The notes below the pieces were generated by a model, which had not been told where the DNA came from, did no database searches, and saw only the letters and a program-made list of their open reading frames with translations. A stretch of 64,000 bases of DNA, taken from contig MCFL01000068.1 in the NCBI GenBank assembly GCA_002102555.1, forward strand, positions 1 to 64,000, given 5' to 3'. Shown piece by piece: positions 48,811 through 60,360 of the stretch (the stretch's first letter is position 1; each line of letters begins with the position of its first letter). The stretch is from Catenaria anguillulae PL171. Taxonomy: Eukaryota; Blastocladiomycota; Blastocladiomycetes; Blastocladiales; Catenariaceae. The position numbers were made by a program, and so were the translations under genes.

Positions 48811-49271
48811 CGCCGAGCTATCCGCCGTCCCGCCCTGCCGGTGCTCTTCGAGTCGGGAAACAACTTTCGACAATACAGCAATTCCGAGCTGGCGTCATCG
48901 CATATCAAACTTTGCACCGACAGGGTTGAAGGGCCGATCACGGCATGTATTCCCACGTTCAGTTAGGCAGAGAGTGGGCGCTTATACGAAAAGGGTAGGA
49001 CACGAGAAGGCAAGGCTGGGATCTCGAAGCATGGAGGGATTCTGGAATGCTCAAACGCCGCGTCGCACCGGTAAAAAACTGGTGGAACGTGAACAGCTTG
49101 TATGTATTTACTATTGGGTTTGCACGAATCGGGTCATAGGTGTGTGTAGATTCCGGCCAATAATGAGTGGTGTATATAGAGACAAAATGGGTAGATGTGA
49201 TATGTACAAGTAACAACTCGATCCATCAGTGGTTATGATACAAAAAGGTGGTGCCCTCCAAGGTGTGTTTC
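48811..49271. other. Intergenic between carbonic anhydrases 2 and 3
   Basis: No gene recognised. Holds the far promoter of carbonic anhydrase 2 and the 3' flank of carbonic anhydrase 3. Confidence 0.5.
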
Positions 49272-50629
49272 TTACACAAGCACAGTCAACCCAACTGCCA
49301 CCGCACTCACGAGCATCCACCCGCTCGCTCGACTGACACTTTGAACTGCCCCATTGGCCGACTCTTCCTCGAGCGCACCGGCCTTCTTCTTCTTAGGATC
49401 AGGCAAAGGCTTGTCCAAATCCTCCTCCTCTTGGCGCTTCTTCTCCGCCTCGGCCTTTTTCTTGTCTTCCTCGGCCTTTTTCGTTTCCTCCTCGGCCTTC
49501 TTCTTGTCCTCCTCTTCCTTTTGCTTGTCCGCAACCGGCGCAGCCGTTGGCTGTGCAGCAGCGGACGACTTTGACGACGAGTTGGGCACGGCTGTCAACG
49601 TTGGCCGAGCAGACGTCGTGGTGGCGCGCGCCGTGCCCGTGGCTGGTTGGCCCGTCGCCGTTGCACGCTTTGTGGCCCCTGCAGTCCCTGTACTTGGCTT
49701 TGCGCCGCCGCCATTCTTGCCGCCGGCCCCGGAACTCGCCACGTTCTCGTTAAACATGGTTGGCCGTGACGTGAACCCAATCATCTTTGAAAACGTGTGC
49801 AGCTGCGCAGCCGACATCTTGATGGGCGTCTTTGGAATCAGCCACGACACCGATTCCGTACACGGCGGCGTTGTCAGCGACCCCATGTAATTGAACGCGG
49901 GCCCCCGTGTTGCATTGACAAACTCGGCGGTATCCAGCAACATGGCGTTGAGTGCAACAGACGTTTCGGGCTTTGCGGGCAACCTGCTCAACACGCCAGC
50001 CCATGCTGGGTTGTCGTTTCGCGTCTCTTCAATGAACAGGCCAACAACGGCCGTCTTGCCGTCGGGCGTACCGTGGACCAGATGGACTTCGCCAGCAAAG
50101 TACTCGCCATTGATGCGGTGTTCCGAGGGCGTGTGCACGTGGAATTGCTGCAGCGTGTACTGGTCGCCATTGAGGGCCATGCCACGTTGTTGCGAGTCCT
50201 TGGGCGTGAATTCCAGCGTGTGCCCCGTGTTTTTGATTTCAAACGAGGACATGGAGGGCAGTTGGAAGTTGGAGGGAATCACGTTGGGCTTGGCGTCCGT
50301 AGGGGCTAGGTTGATGGGCGATTGTTGCTTACCGGTGCCGCAAGTGGCAAACTCGGGCGAGAGTGACGCCCATTTGGATGGACCTACATATTGAACGCGT
50401 CCGCGTGTACGTGCAGTGGGTTGGTGTGAGTCAAGGTGACAATGGTGCGAACAGAAGGCGTAAGCCAAGTCTTGTAGGCGTACATACCGTTGAGTGCTTC
50501 GTATCCCCAGTCCTTTGCGCCGACTGCAGCTGCGGTCGAAAGTGTTGGCATGGTTGCCAGGGAGGAAACAAGGGCAAGGGCAGAAAGAGCAGCGACCGTC
50601 AAGGCCTGGGTCGAGGAACGACGCGACAT
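49272..50629 (-). CDS. Secreted alpha-carbonic anhydrase 3 with charged stalk
   Basis: Two exons, 50488-50629 and 49272-50383 (104-nt intron), 417 residues. Signal peptide (LTVAALSALALVSSLA), KDWGYEALNGPSKWASL across the splice, GKQQSPINL, zinc His residues in QFHVHTPSEHRI and GEVHLVHGT, and the canonical SLTTPPCTE. It lacks the two internal introns of its neighbours and is more diverged. After the catalytic domain (ending near 285) come a Thr/Ala-rich stretch, a ~45-residue Lys/Glu-rich segment made of EEDKKKAEEE-type units that should form a single charged helix, and a hydrophobic C-terminus (GWMLVSAVAVGLTVLV) consistent with a GPI signal. Probably a wall- or membrane-tethered extracellular enzyme. 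Confidence 0.94.
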
Positions 50630-51628
50630 GTTGGATATGGTGAGGAGGGGTACGGGTATGGGAATGTTCAAGTTGGGTGCCTGCCAGAGGACGTTTGATA
50701 AAGGAAATGAAGGATGATGATGACGCCTCAGGCGGTTGTTGGTCGCGGGTGTGATGCTCTGAAATGGAGGGGGTGGGATGCTCGGCGATATTTATGTTGG
50801 GCCAAAGCGACGTTGGCAAAAGGTAGGGAGGGGATGAATTTGCCTCGATCCTGGCCAATCCGCAGGCCATGATCCGACATCGGCTTGAGCTCCCGCACCT
50901 TGTTTCCCACATCAAATCGCCATCAATGTCGTCGCATTCCATCATGATATTGCATCGGGCTTTCCAATATTCCATCTCGCACCATAGAAATCTCTGGCAG
51001 ACATCAAGACCTGGGTCACGCAGATCCGCCTCGAGTCCGCAGAGCTCGGCGCATTGCGTGGAACGTGGCGTGTGTTGTCAGCGCACATGTGCGAGGGTTC
51101 GGGCTTGTCGGATGGAAGGCGGAGACACATGCTGGCAGCATCTGGCGATATGGCGTGAAGTATTCGTTGCCTCGGTGGAATTTACCTGTCAACGAATGTT
51201 CATGAGAGAAGCCGCAAATGAGTTCATTGGCCTAGATTCATGACATGATGGGCGCTGCAACGCTGGACCGCGTGAAACAGCATGTGAATGGCGGGGATCG
51301 ACGTGGTCCGTCGATGTAGGACACGATCGCTCTTTTTGTCATTTCAACAGCATGTGTGGTCCTCACCTTCCCGTCCAACGAATGTCCCGGAAGAGAACGT
51401 ATGCATGGTAGCGTAACAGCACCGAAAGGGGCCTAAACGAAACAGTAAATACTCAAAGTGATTGTATTCAACGAAGAAATAAATAGACACATGTCTGCCA
51501 TGTACATAACCATAACAAGACCAAAACAAGAGGGGAAGGGTAGGGTAATAAGAAAAAAAGGGAACCAAAGGATCAACAAGGAGGTGCTTAAATCCAAAAC
51601 ACATACTTGCAAACCAAAAACCAACATT
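50630..51628. other. Intergenic, no gene recognised
   Basis: Upstream region of carbonic anhydrase 3 (a TATA-like ATAAATA lies near 50787-50795 on the minus strand) and the 3' flank of the HSF-type gene. AT-rich between about 51440 and 51600. Confidence 0.5.
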
Positions 51629-53179
51629 CTAATCCAAAGCAGGTGCCTTGTCGATGGTCTCGTCCGTACCGGCCGCCAGCTGCTCTTCGGCAACATCCAC
51701 GTCCATCTTGTCGTCGTTGGCCACTAGCTGCACATCCTTGGCGTCTTCCTCAACCGCACGCCGCTTGCGCGGCGACTTGCTGGGCGACCGGCTACGCCTC
51801 GAGCCACCCACCTCGTCTGCACCAGCTGCGGCGGCAGATGCGGATGCGGGTGCCGACGACGCGTTTGGAGACATGGGCGGCATGCCTTGAATTGGAGGCA
51901 GCACAACAGGTGTTCTGGCGCTTGTAGCACTTGCCGGATACATGTGCTGCTGTTGGGCATGGTGATGGTATTCGGCATACGCGTGCATGCCTGGTTGTGG
52001 GTACCCGTGCGGCGGCAAGTGCTGACGGTACATGTGTGAGGCATCAAACGGCGAGTGTGTGCCTGGATACCCTGCACCAGGGTGGTACATGGCAGCGGCA
52101 GCGGCCGCGGCTGCTGCTGCTGCTGCAGCAGCGGCATTGGACGACGACGACGACGACGAGGTCGACGATGCGCCGCGTGCTGTGGACGAAGAAGTTGGGG
52201 CACCAGGAGGGTAGGCAAATGCGGGAGCAGAGGCGAACGGGTGCAAGAGGGCGGTCGGAGGCGGTGCGTGGGAATGCACGTGACCGTGCACAGACGAAGC
52301 GCCAGAGGCAATGAGCCGGGCCTCGCGAACAAGGGCGATGGCTTCGGCGTGGTCGGCGGCCGCGGCCGTGGCAGGGATCATGCGTTCGAGGAGTTCAGAC
52401 ATGCGTGCAACGACCGAGGCAAGGCGCACGACCGATTCCAAGGTGGCCGGGTCGACGGCGGTCGATGGCGATGGGTGCGTGTTGCCGGAAGGCGATTGCG
52501 TGCGCGTCCGTTTGCGTGAAGAGACGGTGGTGGCGGGCTGATCGAGGGGTTGGTCGGCCACGGTTTCAGTGCCGTTGATGGTGGCCGATTCCGGAGTAGA
52601 CGCGGCAGTCGGGTGAGCATGGTTGGAGGCGGGCGTGCGGCGCTTGATTTGCGACAAGAGATGAAGCTCGCCGCGCTTGAAGGACGGATGGCGGAACTCC
52701 CAAACTTGCTCGACCTTTGGCATGACACCCGCAGGGTTGTCTGCAGCGGCAGCAGCCACGGCGGCGGCGGCGGCAGCAGCAGCAGCAGCGACTTGCTGCT
52801 GGTTCTGGTTCTGGGTGTGGGTCTGGTCTTGGCCCTGGTCCTGGTCCTGGCCTTGCTCTTGGTCTTGTGGCGCCGCAGCGGCAGCAGCAGCGGCGGATCC
52901 AGGGGCGGGGGCCTCGCCGTTGGGGACGAGCGAGAGGGAGACGGGGGTGAAGGTGAACTCGCCAATGTGCTTCTTGAAGCCGTACATGTTGAGCTGGCGC
53001 ACAAAGGACGAGAAGTTGGAGTGCTTGAAGCACCGCGGCAGCACGCGGCGCGAAAACTCGGCCGGGTTGGTAACCCGGAACCCGGCGCCGTCGGCCGTCC
53101 ATGTAATCACGTCGGCGTTGCAGGGCGCCTCGAGCATGGCGTACAGCTTGTGGACAAAGGTTGGGCTGCTGTTGGTCAT
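51629..53179 (-). CDS. Heat-shock-factor-type transcription factor
   Basis: Single exon, 516 residues. The winged-helix DNA-binding domain starts at once: PTFVHKLYAMLE, ITWTADGAGFRVTNPAEFSR, then the recognition helix FKHSNFSSFVRQLNMYGFKK. The wing is interrupted between about residues 78 and 150 by poly-Ala and a Gln/Asp-rich repeat (QDQEQGQDQDQ) before the closing strand VWEFRHPSFKRGE. A helical part (LESVVRLASVVARMSELLER) may serve for oligomerisation, followed by a His/Pro/Tyr-rich and poly-Ala region and a Lys/Arg/Ser-Pro cluster (SRRSRSPSKSPRKRRA) that could be a nuclear signal. HSF proteins bind nGAAn repeats and switch on stress genes; HSF-related regulators such as Skn7 share the domain, but no receiver domain is present here. 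Confidence 0.93.
   Translation of the reverse strand: MTNSSPTFVHKLYAMLEAPCNADVITWTADGAGFRVTNPAEFSRRVLPRCFKHSNFSSFVRQLNMYGFKKHIGEFTFTPVSLSLVPNGEAPAPGSAAAAAAAAPQDQEQGQDQDQGQDQTHTQNQNQQQVAAAAAAAAAAVAAAAADNPAGVMPKVEQVWEFRHPSFKRGELHLLSQIKRRTPASNHAHPTAASTPESATINGTETVADQPLDQPATTVSSRKRTRTQSPSGNTHPSPSTAVDPATLESVVRLASVVARMSELLERMIPATAAAADHAEAIALVREARLIASGASSVHGHVHSHAPPPTALLHPFASAPAFAYPPGAPTSSSTARGASSTSSSSSSSNAAAAAAAAAAAAAAAMYHPGAGYPGTHSPFDASHMYRQHLPPHGYPQPGMHAYAEYHHHAQQQHMYPASATSARTPVVLPPIQGMPPMSPNASSAPASASAAAAGADEVGGSRRSRSPSKSPRKRRAVEEDAKDVQLVANDDKMDVDVAEEQLAAGTDETIDKAPALD
52090..52160 (-). repeat. GCN/GAC triplet repeat coding poly-Ala and poly-Ser
   Basis: Compound triplet repeat within the HSF-type gene that encodes a run of about 15 Ala next to a Ser run. 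A second poly-Ala-coding repeat lies near 52740-52790 inside the wing insertion. Such tracts are prone to length change. Confidence 0.8.
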
Positions 53180-53806
53180 GTTGGATGGTGGATGGTTGCC
53201 GTTCAGTTCAAGTTGACTGCTGAAGTTGCTTGATCACTGTTTCTGTTCTGTTTGGATGTGTAAAGAGCGAAGAGAAGTGAAGCGAAGACGAAGACGAAGA
53301 CGAAAACGAAGACGAAACCGAAAGCAAAGGAAGCGACATGGAGGGGCGGTGCCACCTTTTTAGCTGTTTTCCTTTTCCCTTCTGCCGCAGCCCATGGAAG
53401 CGTCCGAAAACGTCAGCAGCCAATCTCCGGAAGCCAAGGAACTGGCTTTTGCACCACCGGACGCGAGGGACCCAATTTGGAAGCCCAGGAACGTGACCCG
53501 ATGACCACCGAAGCTAGCTCGAAGCCTCCAGTGCCAAGCAACGCCGGATACCAGGCACGTGCCCTACATCCAATCAGCTTCCGACATTGGTCCAGAACAT
53601 TCCTCATTACACAGCAAGCATGCTCATCCCGCGTCAATGGCTCTGATTATGCTGTCGAACACATATGTAGCAAGCATGGTACTCCTCGCAATGCCCACCC
53701 CGCGCCGGGCCCTGGGCCTCATGCCGTCGCAGATGCCGGCCGCGCCGACACCACCGGCCGACTCCACCACCTTGTCCATTGGTCCCGATTCTTCGGCACT
53801 TGGGCC
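53180..53806. other. HSF-type gene promoter and flank of the transposon
   Basis: Contains a purine-rich (GAAGAC)n tract at 53284-53322, about 110-140 bp upstream of the HSF-type ATG. No gene recognised between it and the presumed transposon end. Confidence 0.5.
53284..53322 (+). repeat. (GAAGAC)n-like purine tract
   Basis: Imperfect hexamer repeat of GAAGAC with GAAAAC and GAAACC variants in the promoter or leader of the HSF-type gene. Confidence 0.75.
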
Positions 53807-54134
53807 CATCGTAAACCTGGATTTTGCTGATATTGTCGCATATGAGCTCATTTTAGCTGCAATGAGCATGGCCTTCTCACATGAGCTCAATTGCGCTCCT
53901 ATGCCGCGTAGAGTGAGCTGCCATGTTCAAATGCGCGACAATGAGTCTCGAAAACTCATTTGAGGATCTGCGAGTCATTTCAACAAATTTGAGCCAAGAT
54001 GATCAAGTTTGGCCGCAGATGTTCCCATATCGGCCACAGTACCCCTGTATCGGCCCACTGCATACAAGCACATCATTGCAAACCGCCACAAGATAAATTT
54101 TACATATTAGATGTTACTGCTTGCATCACCGTCA

Positions 54135-54196
54135 CACAAAACAAGCGCCTCACGCGCACCAAAAACACAAAACAAGCGCCTCACGCGCACCAAAAA
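54135..54196 (+). repeat. Perfect 31-bp tandem duplication
   Basis: Two identical adjacent copies, 54135-54165 and 54166-54196, built around GCGCCTCACGCGCACC with A-rich edges. They lie just beyond the stop of the companion gene inside the transposon, so they are within its left non-coding end. Confidence 0.9.
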
Positions 54197-54226
54197 AAAA
54201 CGTGATATACACAATCGTGATCGTCC

Positions 54227-56251
54227 TCAATCTTCCTCGTCTTGAATCAATCCTTGCTCCAATGCCATAGAAAAAAATTCGCCATCGTTCTCCTGCTCAA
54301 AAACCGTGCCAGCGTCCTCCTCATCACTCTCAACAACACGCGACCGACGTGCCCGACCAGCCTGGGCACGGATGGGATCTCGATCGCGAGGCAGGTCCTG
54401 GTCCGGCAGCGCTGGCGGATCAATGTCGCGGCCCGCGACAACATGAGCGCGCGTGCCAGTGGGCACGGGCAATGATAAAGAAGGACGAGGAGGAACCGCT
54501 GCGAGGTTGAGGCCCAGGACCGAGGCATCGCCTAAACGCAAGCGCGCAATGTCGCCAGCCGAGCTTGGGAAAATAACATCGTAGTACTTGGCGAAAAGGA
54601 CTTGGCGGACGTTTGGGTCTGAGCCAGCCGAATGGAGAGTGTCCTTGCAGGCGCGATATGCCGCGATGGCAATCGGACCTCCAATTTTGAATGGTGTGCA
54701 CAAAGTGGATGAAACCTGGAATGCAGGTCAAGGTGAAGTAGTCAGTCATTTGGCGGTTTGAACAAAGAAGACGTGGTTGGAACACGTACAGCAACGTATA
54801 CGAAAGCAATCAATGCTGACAAGCGACCAAAATCGACATCGTTTGGGACGGTGCCTTTGCCCGACGATGGCACCCAGGCACCCGATGTTTTCAAAATTGG
54901 GCCCATCATGAGGGCTAGGGACAAAAAAAAGAAGTCACGGCCATTAGTAACCAACCAGCACTGGAATTGTGAAATGGACGCGTCCATACCATTTGCTTGG
55001 CTCGATGTGCCCCAAAGGAACTCGCGAACGACGGCAATGAATGCTTGATGCAACCCAGGTACATAGACAATCACTTGAGACTTGACACCATCTGGGAGCT
55101 TAGCAGCAAACCAGAGCAGATTGGTGTACGAATGAAGTGGTATCTCGGAGTCAAATGCAGGTGAGTGAAGCTTCGTGATTGTTGGCGTGGTGTTTTGATT
55201 TGCAAACGACTGATCAAGGAGTTCTTGCGCGAGCGCAAACGAGTGAATGCCCGCCTCCATGCTTCGAGCGGGCTTGGAGATTGAGACCCTCAGGCGAGAG
55301 CGGGCAATGGATGATAAAGAGAGTCCCTGGAAGTGGGAAACCGTTGCAAGTGAGCTCATTCGGCGTACGGTATCGGCAAATGGAACGGATACATACTTCT
55401 TTGGCCGACATCTTCTTGGAGAGTGGCTTGGTCTGGGTGAGCGAATCAATATACGCGACAACGTCCTTGCCAAAAGCAGCAGGCTCGCCAAACGCCTCGT
55501 GTGTCAGGATCATGGCCTTGGCGTAGGGCAAAGCTTCCTGGAGGTGCCTCGGCAATGTGCGGGTAGGTTCCACCTCGCCTGTCTCTTCGGCGGACTGCGA
55601 CGCGTTCGGTTTCATAGCCGCGGGCGCGGCTCCGATCCGTTCACGGCCCTGGGACCTGTTGGCTTGTGCGGCGGGAGGAGTGGTCGCAGCAGTGCGTTTG
55701 GCACGTGCCAACGTTGGAGGTCGACCCGCAGTCGATGCTGATGGCCGCAAAGCACATGACGGCGAAGGTTGGCTTTGAGACAACGGCCGTGTTGACGAGG
55801 GCATGGCTGAGGACGATGTCAATGAAGGCGTGGCTGCGGGACGGAGACGGCTCGGAGCTGAGGGCTGTCCAGGCGGCAGACGACCAGAGGCCGAAGCAGC
55901 CGCACCTGGTGTCCATAATGGAGACATGACGTTAATTTGATCTTGAGCTGTGTTCCTTCTGGATGTCGATGATGGGGTTACAGTGCGTGTGGCTGGACGT
56001 GTAACAGAGGATGACGCCAATACACGACTGGCTGTGTTGCTTGGCGGCGTGGGAGGCGGAGCATGGATGGACGACCTAGAGTCGCTCGCCGGGGAACAAA
56101 TGGCACACTGCTTGTCATGGGCATGGTCTGCACAAATGTCTGCTTTGCACGTGCGTCGGTTGCAAACTTGGGTTGCGATGTTCTCGCACCCTTGGACGCA
56201 GCAGTCGACCTCGTCTTCGTTGTCAAAAGCGGCGTCCAAGCGTGACGCCAT
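54227..56251 (-). CDS. Transposon companion protein, Zn-binding N-terminus, DUF6532-like C-terminus
   Basis: Four exons, 55397-56251, 54990-55326, 54790-54914 and 54227-54715 (introns 70, 75 and 74 nt), 601 residues, all phases consistent. Residues ~13-50 form a Cys/His cluster (CCVQGCENIATQVC, CKADICADHAHDKQCAIC) like a B-box/RING-type zinc module. A ~170-residue Ser/Pro/Thr-rich linker follows. The C-terminal half is folded: YAKAMILTHEAFGEPAAFGK, a VIVYVPGLHQAFIAVVREFL segment, DFGRLSALIAFVYVA and the end block FKIGGPIAIAAYRACKDTL. That arrangement resembles DUF6532, a domain common in fungal genomes; this match is from memory of the pattern and moderate. The tail is acidic (ESDEEDAGT). It may bind element ends or assist the transposase. 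TATAAAAAG lies about 270 bp upstream. Confidence 0.72.
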
Positions 56252-56518
56252 CGTGACTACAGAGCAGGCACCAGCGCTGGCGAGGTAAGTGCAGATGACT
56301 TGTGAAGGTGAAGCAAAGTTGGAGTTATATGTACGTACCACGGGTCTCAGAGAAAATGCGGAAAAACAGCCAAGCTTGCAGGATCCGGAAGTTGAATGTG
56401 GGGTGTACCTGGGGGGTGGCGAGTAACGGGTGCATTGACAACTTGGTACGTGCTCCATGAATGTAAATATATACCAGGGCACCAACAGGGAGGTGGCGCA
56501 AGTGGCGGCGCCAGTGGG

Positions 56519-56527
56519 CTTTTTATA
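56519..56527 (-). promoter_or_regulatory. TATA box of the transposon companion gene
   Basis: TATAAAAAG on the minus strand, in the 477-bp divergent region between the two transposon genes and about 270 bp upstream of the ATG at 56251. Confidence 0.5.
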
Positions 56528-56728
56528 GGTGTGGATGGATGCAGGTGTGGCGTTGGATCTGGGTTCCTGTCGAAGATCATTCGCCGATCGCTCCACCGCG
56601 CGACTCAAAGCAGCTGCCGACGAGGCCCTGTATCCACACGCACTTGCCTGCTGCCAATAAAGTGCTATACAGAGGCCCCTTGATCGGCATGAAACTTCAT
56701 TCGAACCCTCAGCAAAGTGCCCGAAACA

Positions 56729-59700
56729 ATGGAGCGATGCTCCGATGCTCGTCCGTATTGGTGTGAAGCATGCGACAAAGGCTTCCGGTACCTCAACACG
56801 TACAACCGCCACTTGAACCGATACCACCCTGCCCGTCATGGTCCGTTGGCCATTTCCGCTATCATACCGCGACGCTAGCCGGATGCATTGATGTCTAAAC
56901 ACGATGCTTGGGGCTGAGCTGTGCCTTTCCTGGCTTATTTTGCAGAGGCTGTCTCCGGATCAGACTACGACCCTACTCAAGATGACATGGACATCAGCGC
57001 TGACAGCGGCACGAGCGACGAGGAGCACACGGAGCTTTACGGGTCTATGGATACGTGCAGCAACACCGCCGATGACGGCGTGAGAGCCGTACGTTGCGTC
57101 CATTGTTTGTGAATCCCACCTGTACGGCAACGCTCATTTACATTCACCAACTCAGAACGCGTTCGAAAACCATTCTGAACGCACTCGCTCGCCAATTGCC
57201 CTTCGCGCTCGACTGGCAAATATCCAGCACAACTGCCAGGAAAGCGATACGGATGACGGTGACGAATCCAACACTGCTGAAGAGGACGAAATGCAGTGCG
57301 ACCCGTTGCCGCCGCCCGAGCCTGAAGATGGTGATTCGTTTGACCAGCACCAAGATGGCACCGCCATGCGCCCGCGGCAAATGCTCGAATCCCGTCTTCT
57401 CGATTTCCTGGAACCGCAACCACTCCACTTTGAGCAGCCTACCATTGCCCTTGACATTGAAGGATTTCTTCATGATGCAAAGTGTATGTCTTGTTTCGGA
57501 GCATTTCGTTTTTCACGTGTTATTTACTTACTCACTCACGTGCATCCATGACATTTTCCCTCTTTTTCAGTCGCCAGCATAAACGAGATTATTGGCCCTT
57601 TCAAGAGTGTTCGGGATGTCAACATGGCGCACATGGCTCTTGCTGTACTGGACCTCGGCGAAAAGCAAGTGGATGATTTGATGCGCGGGATTGCAGACGA
57701 TTCAACCATTGGTTCCGCCAAGCGTCATGGGTGGTCGACAATGGCCGAGTTGAAAACACTCATTCGCCAAAGCCATTTTCACGATCCATTCACATTGACC
57801 GACGTCCACATCATCCATTCCACGTCCACATTCCCACACCGGCGCATTATCCCAACCATTGAGCGTTTGTTCAAGTCGACCAAGTTCCTTCTGAAATTTA
57901 CAACAACACCCCGTGGCGTGCGATATGGAGACGAGCCAGTGTACTTGGATCCCGCTGCTGGAATTGCCTGGCAAGCGCATCACGACGACCTCATGAAGCA
58001 AGTTGGCCCATTTGACGAGGAAGGCGTTCCCAACATGCTCCTACCCATTGGCTTTTATTCCGACAAGTCCAACATTTCCGCCAACCAAGATGCACATCCG
58101 CTCTTTGTGTTCCTCGCTGGTGTTCACCCCGACATTCTCTCCAAGCCAAGCTATCGCGCTATGCGACTGCTGGCCATGTTCCCAATTCCAACTGACGCGG
58201 CATTACAAGGGCTTTCCGTGTCAAAGATGGTGCGAATGGGTCTCTGCCGGATTGCTTTCATGCTGTTCTCACTCGTCCTTTTTTAATTTGCAGTCGGAAG
58301 CACGGCGCACTGTTTACCACGACTGCATGAAAATTGTACTTGACGACGAGTGGTTGCACGCCATGGAACACGGCAAACGCATGACCGGCCCAGATGGATG
58401 CAAGTACAACGTTTTCCCGTTTCTGCTCCAATACCAGGCCGACCTCCAAGAGTTCGCCATGATCACGCAGACTCGCGGTCACCGTGGAATGTGTCCGTGC
58501 CCAAAATGTCTGATTCCGGCGGAACTCGTGACAAGCCCAGACCTGGACGACCACCGCACAGCCCCACGCCGTTCGCAATCCGACATGATTCAGCTTCTCG
58601 AGGCCAATATCACGAAAGCCAAGTGCAAGGAGCTCGGCGCATGGAAAGCGCCGAGTGCTCTCTTTGCGGCAACAAGCGACGTCTATGAGTGTGCCGCAGT
58701 TGATCCACTACATCAGTTTGACCTTGGCGTTGTGCCATATGTAACACAAGCAGTGCAGCAGGTACGTACACATGATTGCTGTTGCCTAACTGGCTGCATT
58801 CTCATTCTCACAGAGTGATTATTTTCTGATTTGATTGTTAATCAGCTCATTGACGCTACCGAAGCGGACACAAAAGGCAAGCTGGAAGAGTTGCGCTTAC
58901 GCACATCAACATGGATGCCGCCCTACCATGCATTGGAGGCTCGGACTGTTTCATTGCTCGCCATTGACCCAAAGATGCAAAAGTCGTTGAAGGCGCACGA
59001 ATGGAGGAGCGTGACCAGGGTACTTCATTACATATTGTCGCTGGTTTTTGCATGAACGACACTGACAATCTGTGTCCAAGCGATCCTCAGATCTTGCTTC
59101 CATGCACCGCTGATTTGCCGGGTGTTGAGCTTGTCAAGGCGATGTGCGACTTTGACTTGTTTGCGCGCGCGTCCGCACCTACACCGTGGATCCTTGCCCT
59201 GTCTGACAAGGCACTGGAATCGCTCTTTTCCGCGTGGTACGATATGCAGGACACGCTCAAGCTTGCCGACGAGCAACACAAGGTGCCGGAACCGCTCAAG
59301 TTCCACATGCTTACGCACTACAACGAGGCCGCGACATGGTATGGCGCAGTCAACGCTCAGGGTGCGCAGCGCGGCGAAAAGGAGCATTCTGTCACAACCA
59401 AGACAAGTGCCGAGCACACCAACTACAACCGCGCAACTGTTTCCCGCCAGATGTGCGATTGGGTGGCACTTGTGGATGCCCTCAACGACATGTTGGAAAC
59501 GCTTCAGCTGCTTCACGGTGGTATGTGATACACTTCTTGTCAACCTACCCAGACGTCTCAATTATTGATGTATGACACTCGTCTGCATAGATTCGCTTGG
59601 CGAGTACCAAAACAAGCGGTTTGCTCACATCACCGACTTGTTCAAGGAACGAGACAACCAGCCAACCCCTGCTGCGTATTGCTTTGGCTCGCACGCAATC

Positions 59701-60360
59701 ACCACGTCCACCTGCGACCCATGTCCCACTGGGCTTCATCCGTACACACAGCGACTCGTTGCTCAACAATTGTCGGATGCGCCACTTCCACACTACCACC
59801 GTGCGTGGCCGAGCGCCACGATATGGGCGTATCAAAGCATCAAGCTGTCCTTTTGGTCGAACGTGATTCACACGGAGGTGACACAGCTGCTACGTGCTCG
59901 CTTGCCAGGGAACAAAAAGGGTGCATGGTGCGATGGCGTCGTGTATTTGAAGGATGGCGGCCAAAAGCTTGGTATTGGGCGCATTCGTCATTGCATCAAG
60001 TTTGCGACCAAACCCAGTGTAGGGCAGGCGGCAGTTGTGGGATGTGGCGTCATTTTGGAGCCCATGTCCATTTCCACCCTGCGCGATCCAACCACTGGCC
60101 AAGTTTGCGTGGAAGAACCGGCACCCGGATCTGTCATTCTGGCCCCACCCGAGTCGCTCCTCTTTGGCGTCCACCTGTGTCCCAATTTCTCGTCCATGAC
60201 ACCTGCTGGTCATGCTGCTTTGCGAACCCGGCGCGAGTCAGCTAAATCGTTCACGGGAGTGTCGCCCTGGTTTACCCAGTACTTTGTGAACCACAATGCC
60301 GAGGAGCATGTGGGGCTCATGTTTGCGCAAGACGAGTTTTTGGCGTGTTTTTGCGACTGA
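56729..60360 (+). CDS. Plavaka/Tnp2-like transposase with C2H2 finger
   Basis: Eight exons: 56729-56840, 56946-57088, 57156-57483, 57571-58229, 58294-58761, 58846-59019, 59091-59520 and 59591-60360; introns 64-105 nt; 1,027 residues, no internal stop after splicing. A C2H2 finger opens the protein (C12, C15, H28, H33 in YWCEACDKGFRYLN...), then an acidic region. The catalytic part has GFYSDKSN with D359, HPLFVFLAGVHPDILSKPSY, the QYQADLQEF motif with D464, a CPCPKCLIP cluster, and DPLHQFDLGVV (about 549). The order SDK, YxAD, CPKC, D-LHQ is the mark of fungal Plavaka-type transposases related to CACTA Tnp2. The C-terminus (from about 772) holds SFWSNVIHTEV and a SLLFGVHLCPNF segment. It should catalyse cut-and-paste movement in the nucleus. 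Confidence 0.88.

Noticed and set aside
56690-56715. GGTTCGAAT-like word on the minus strand as a tRNA T-loop
   Set aside because: The flanking bases do not form a T-arm stem and no acceptor or anticodon arm fits. No tRNA was found in the window.
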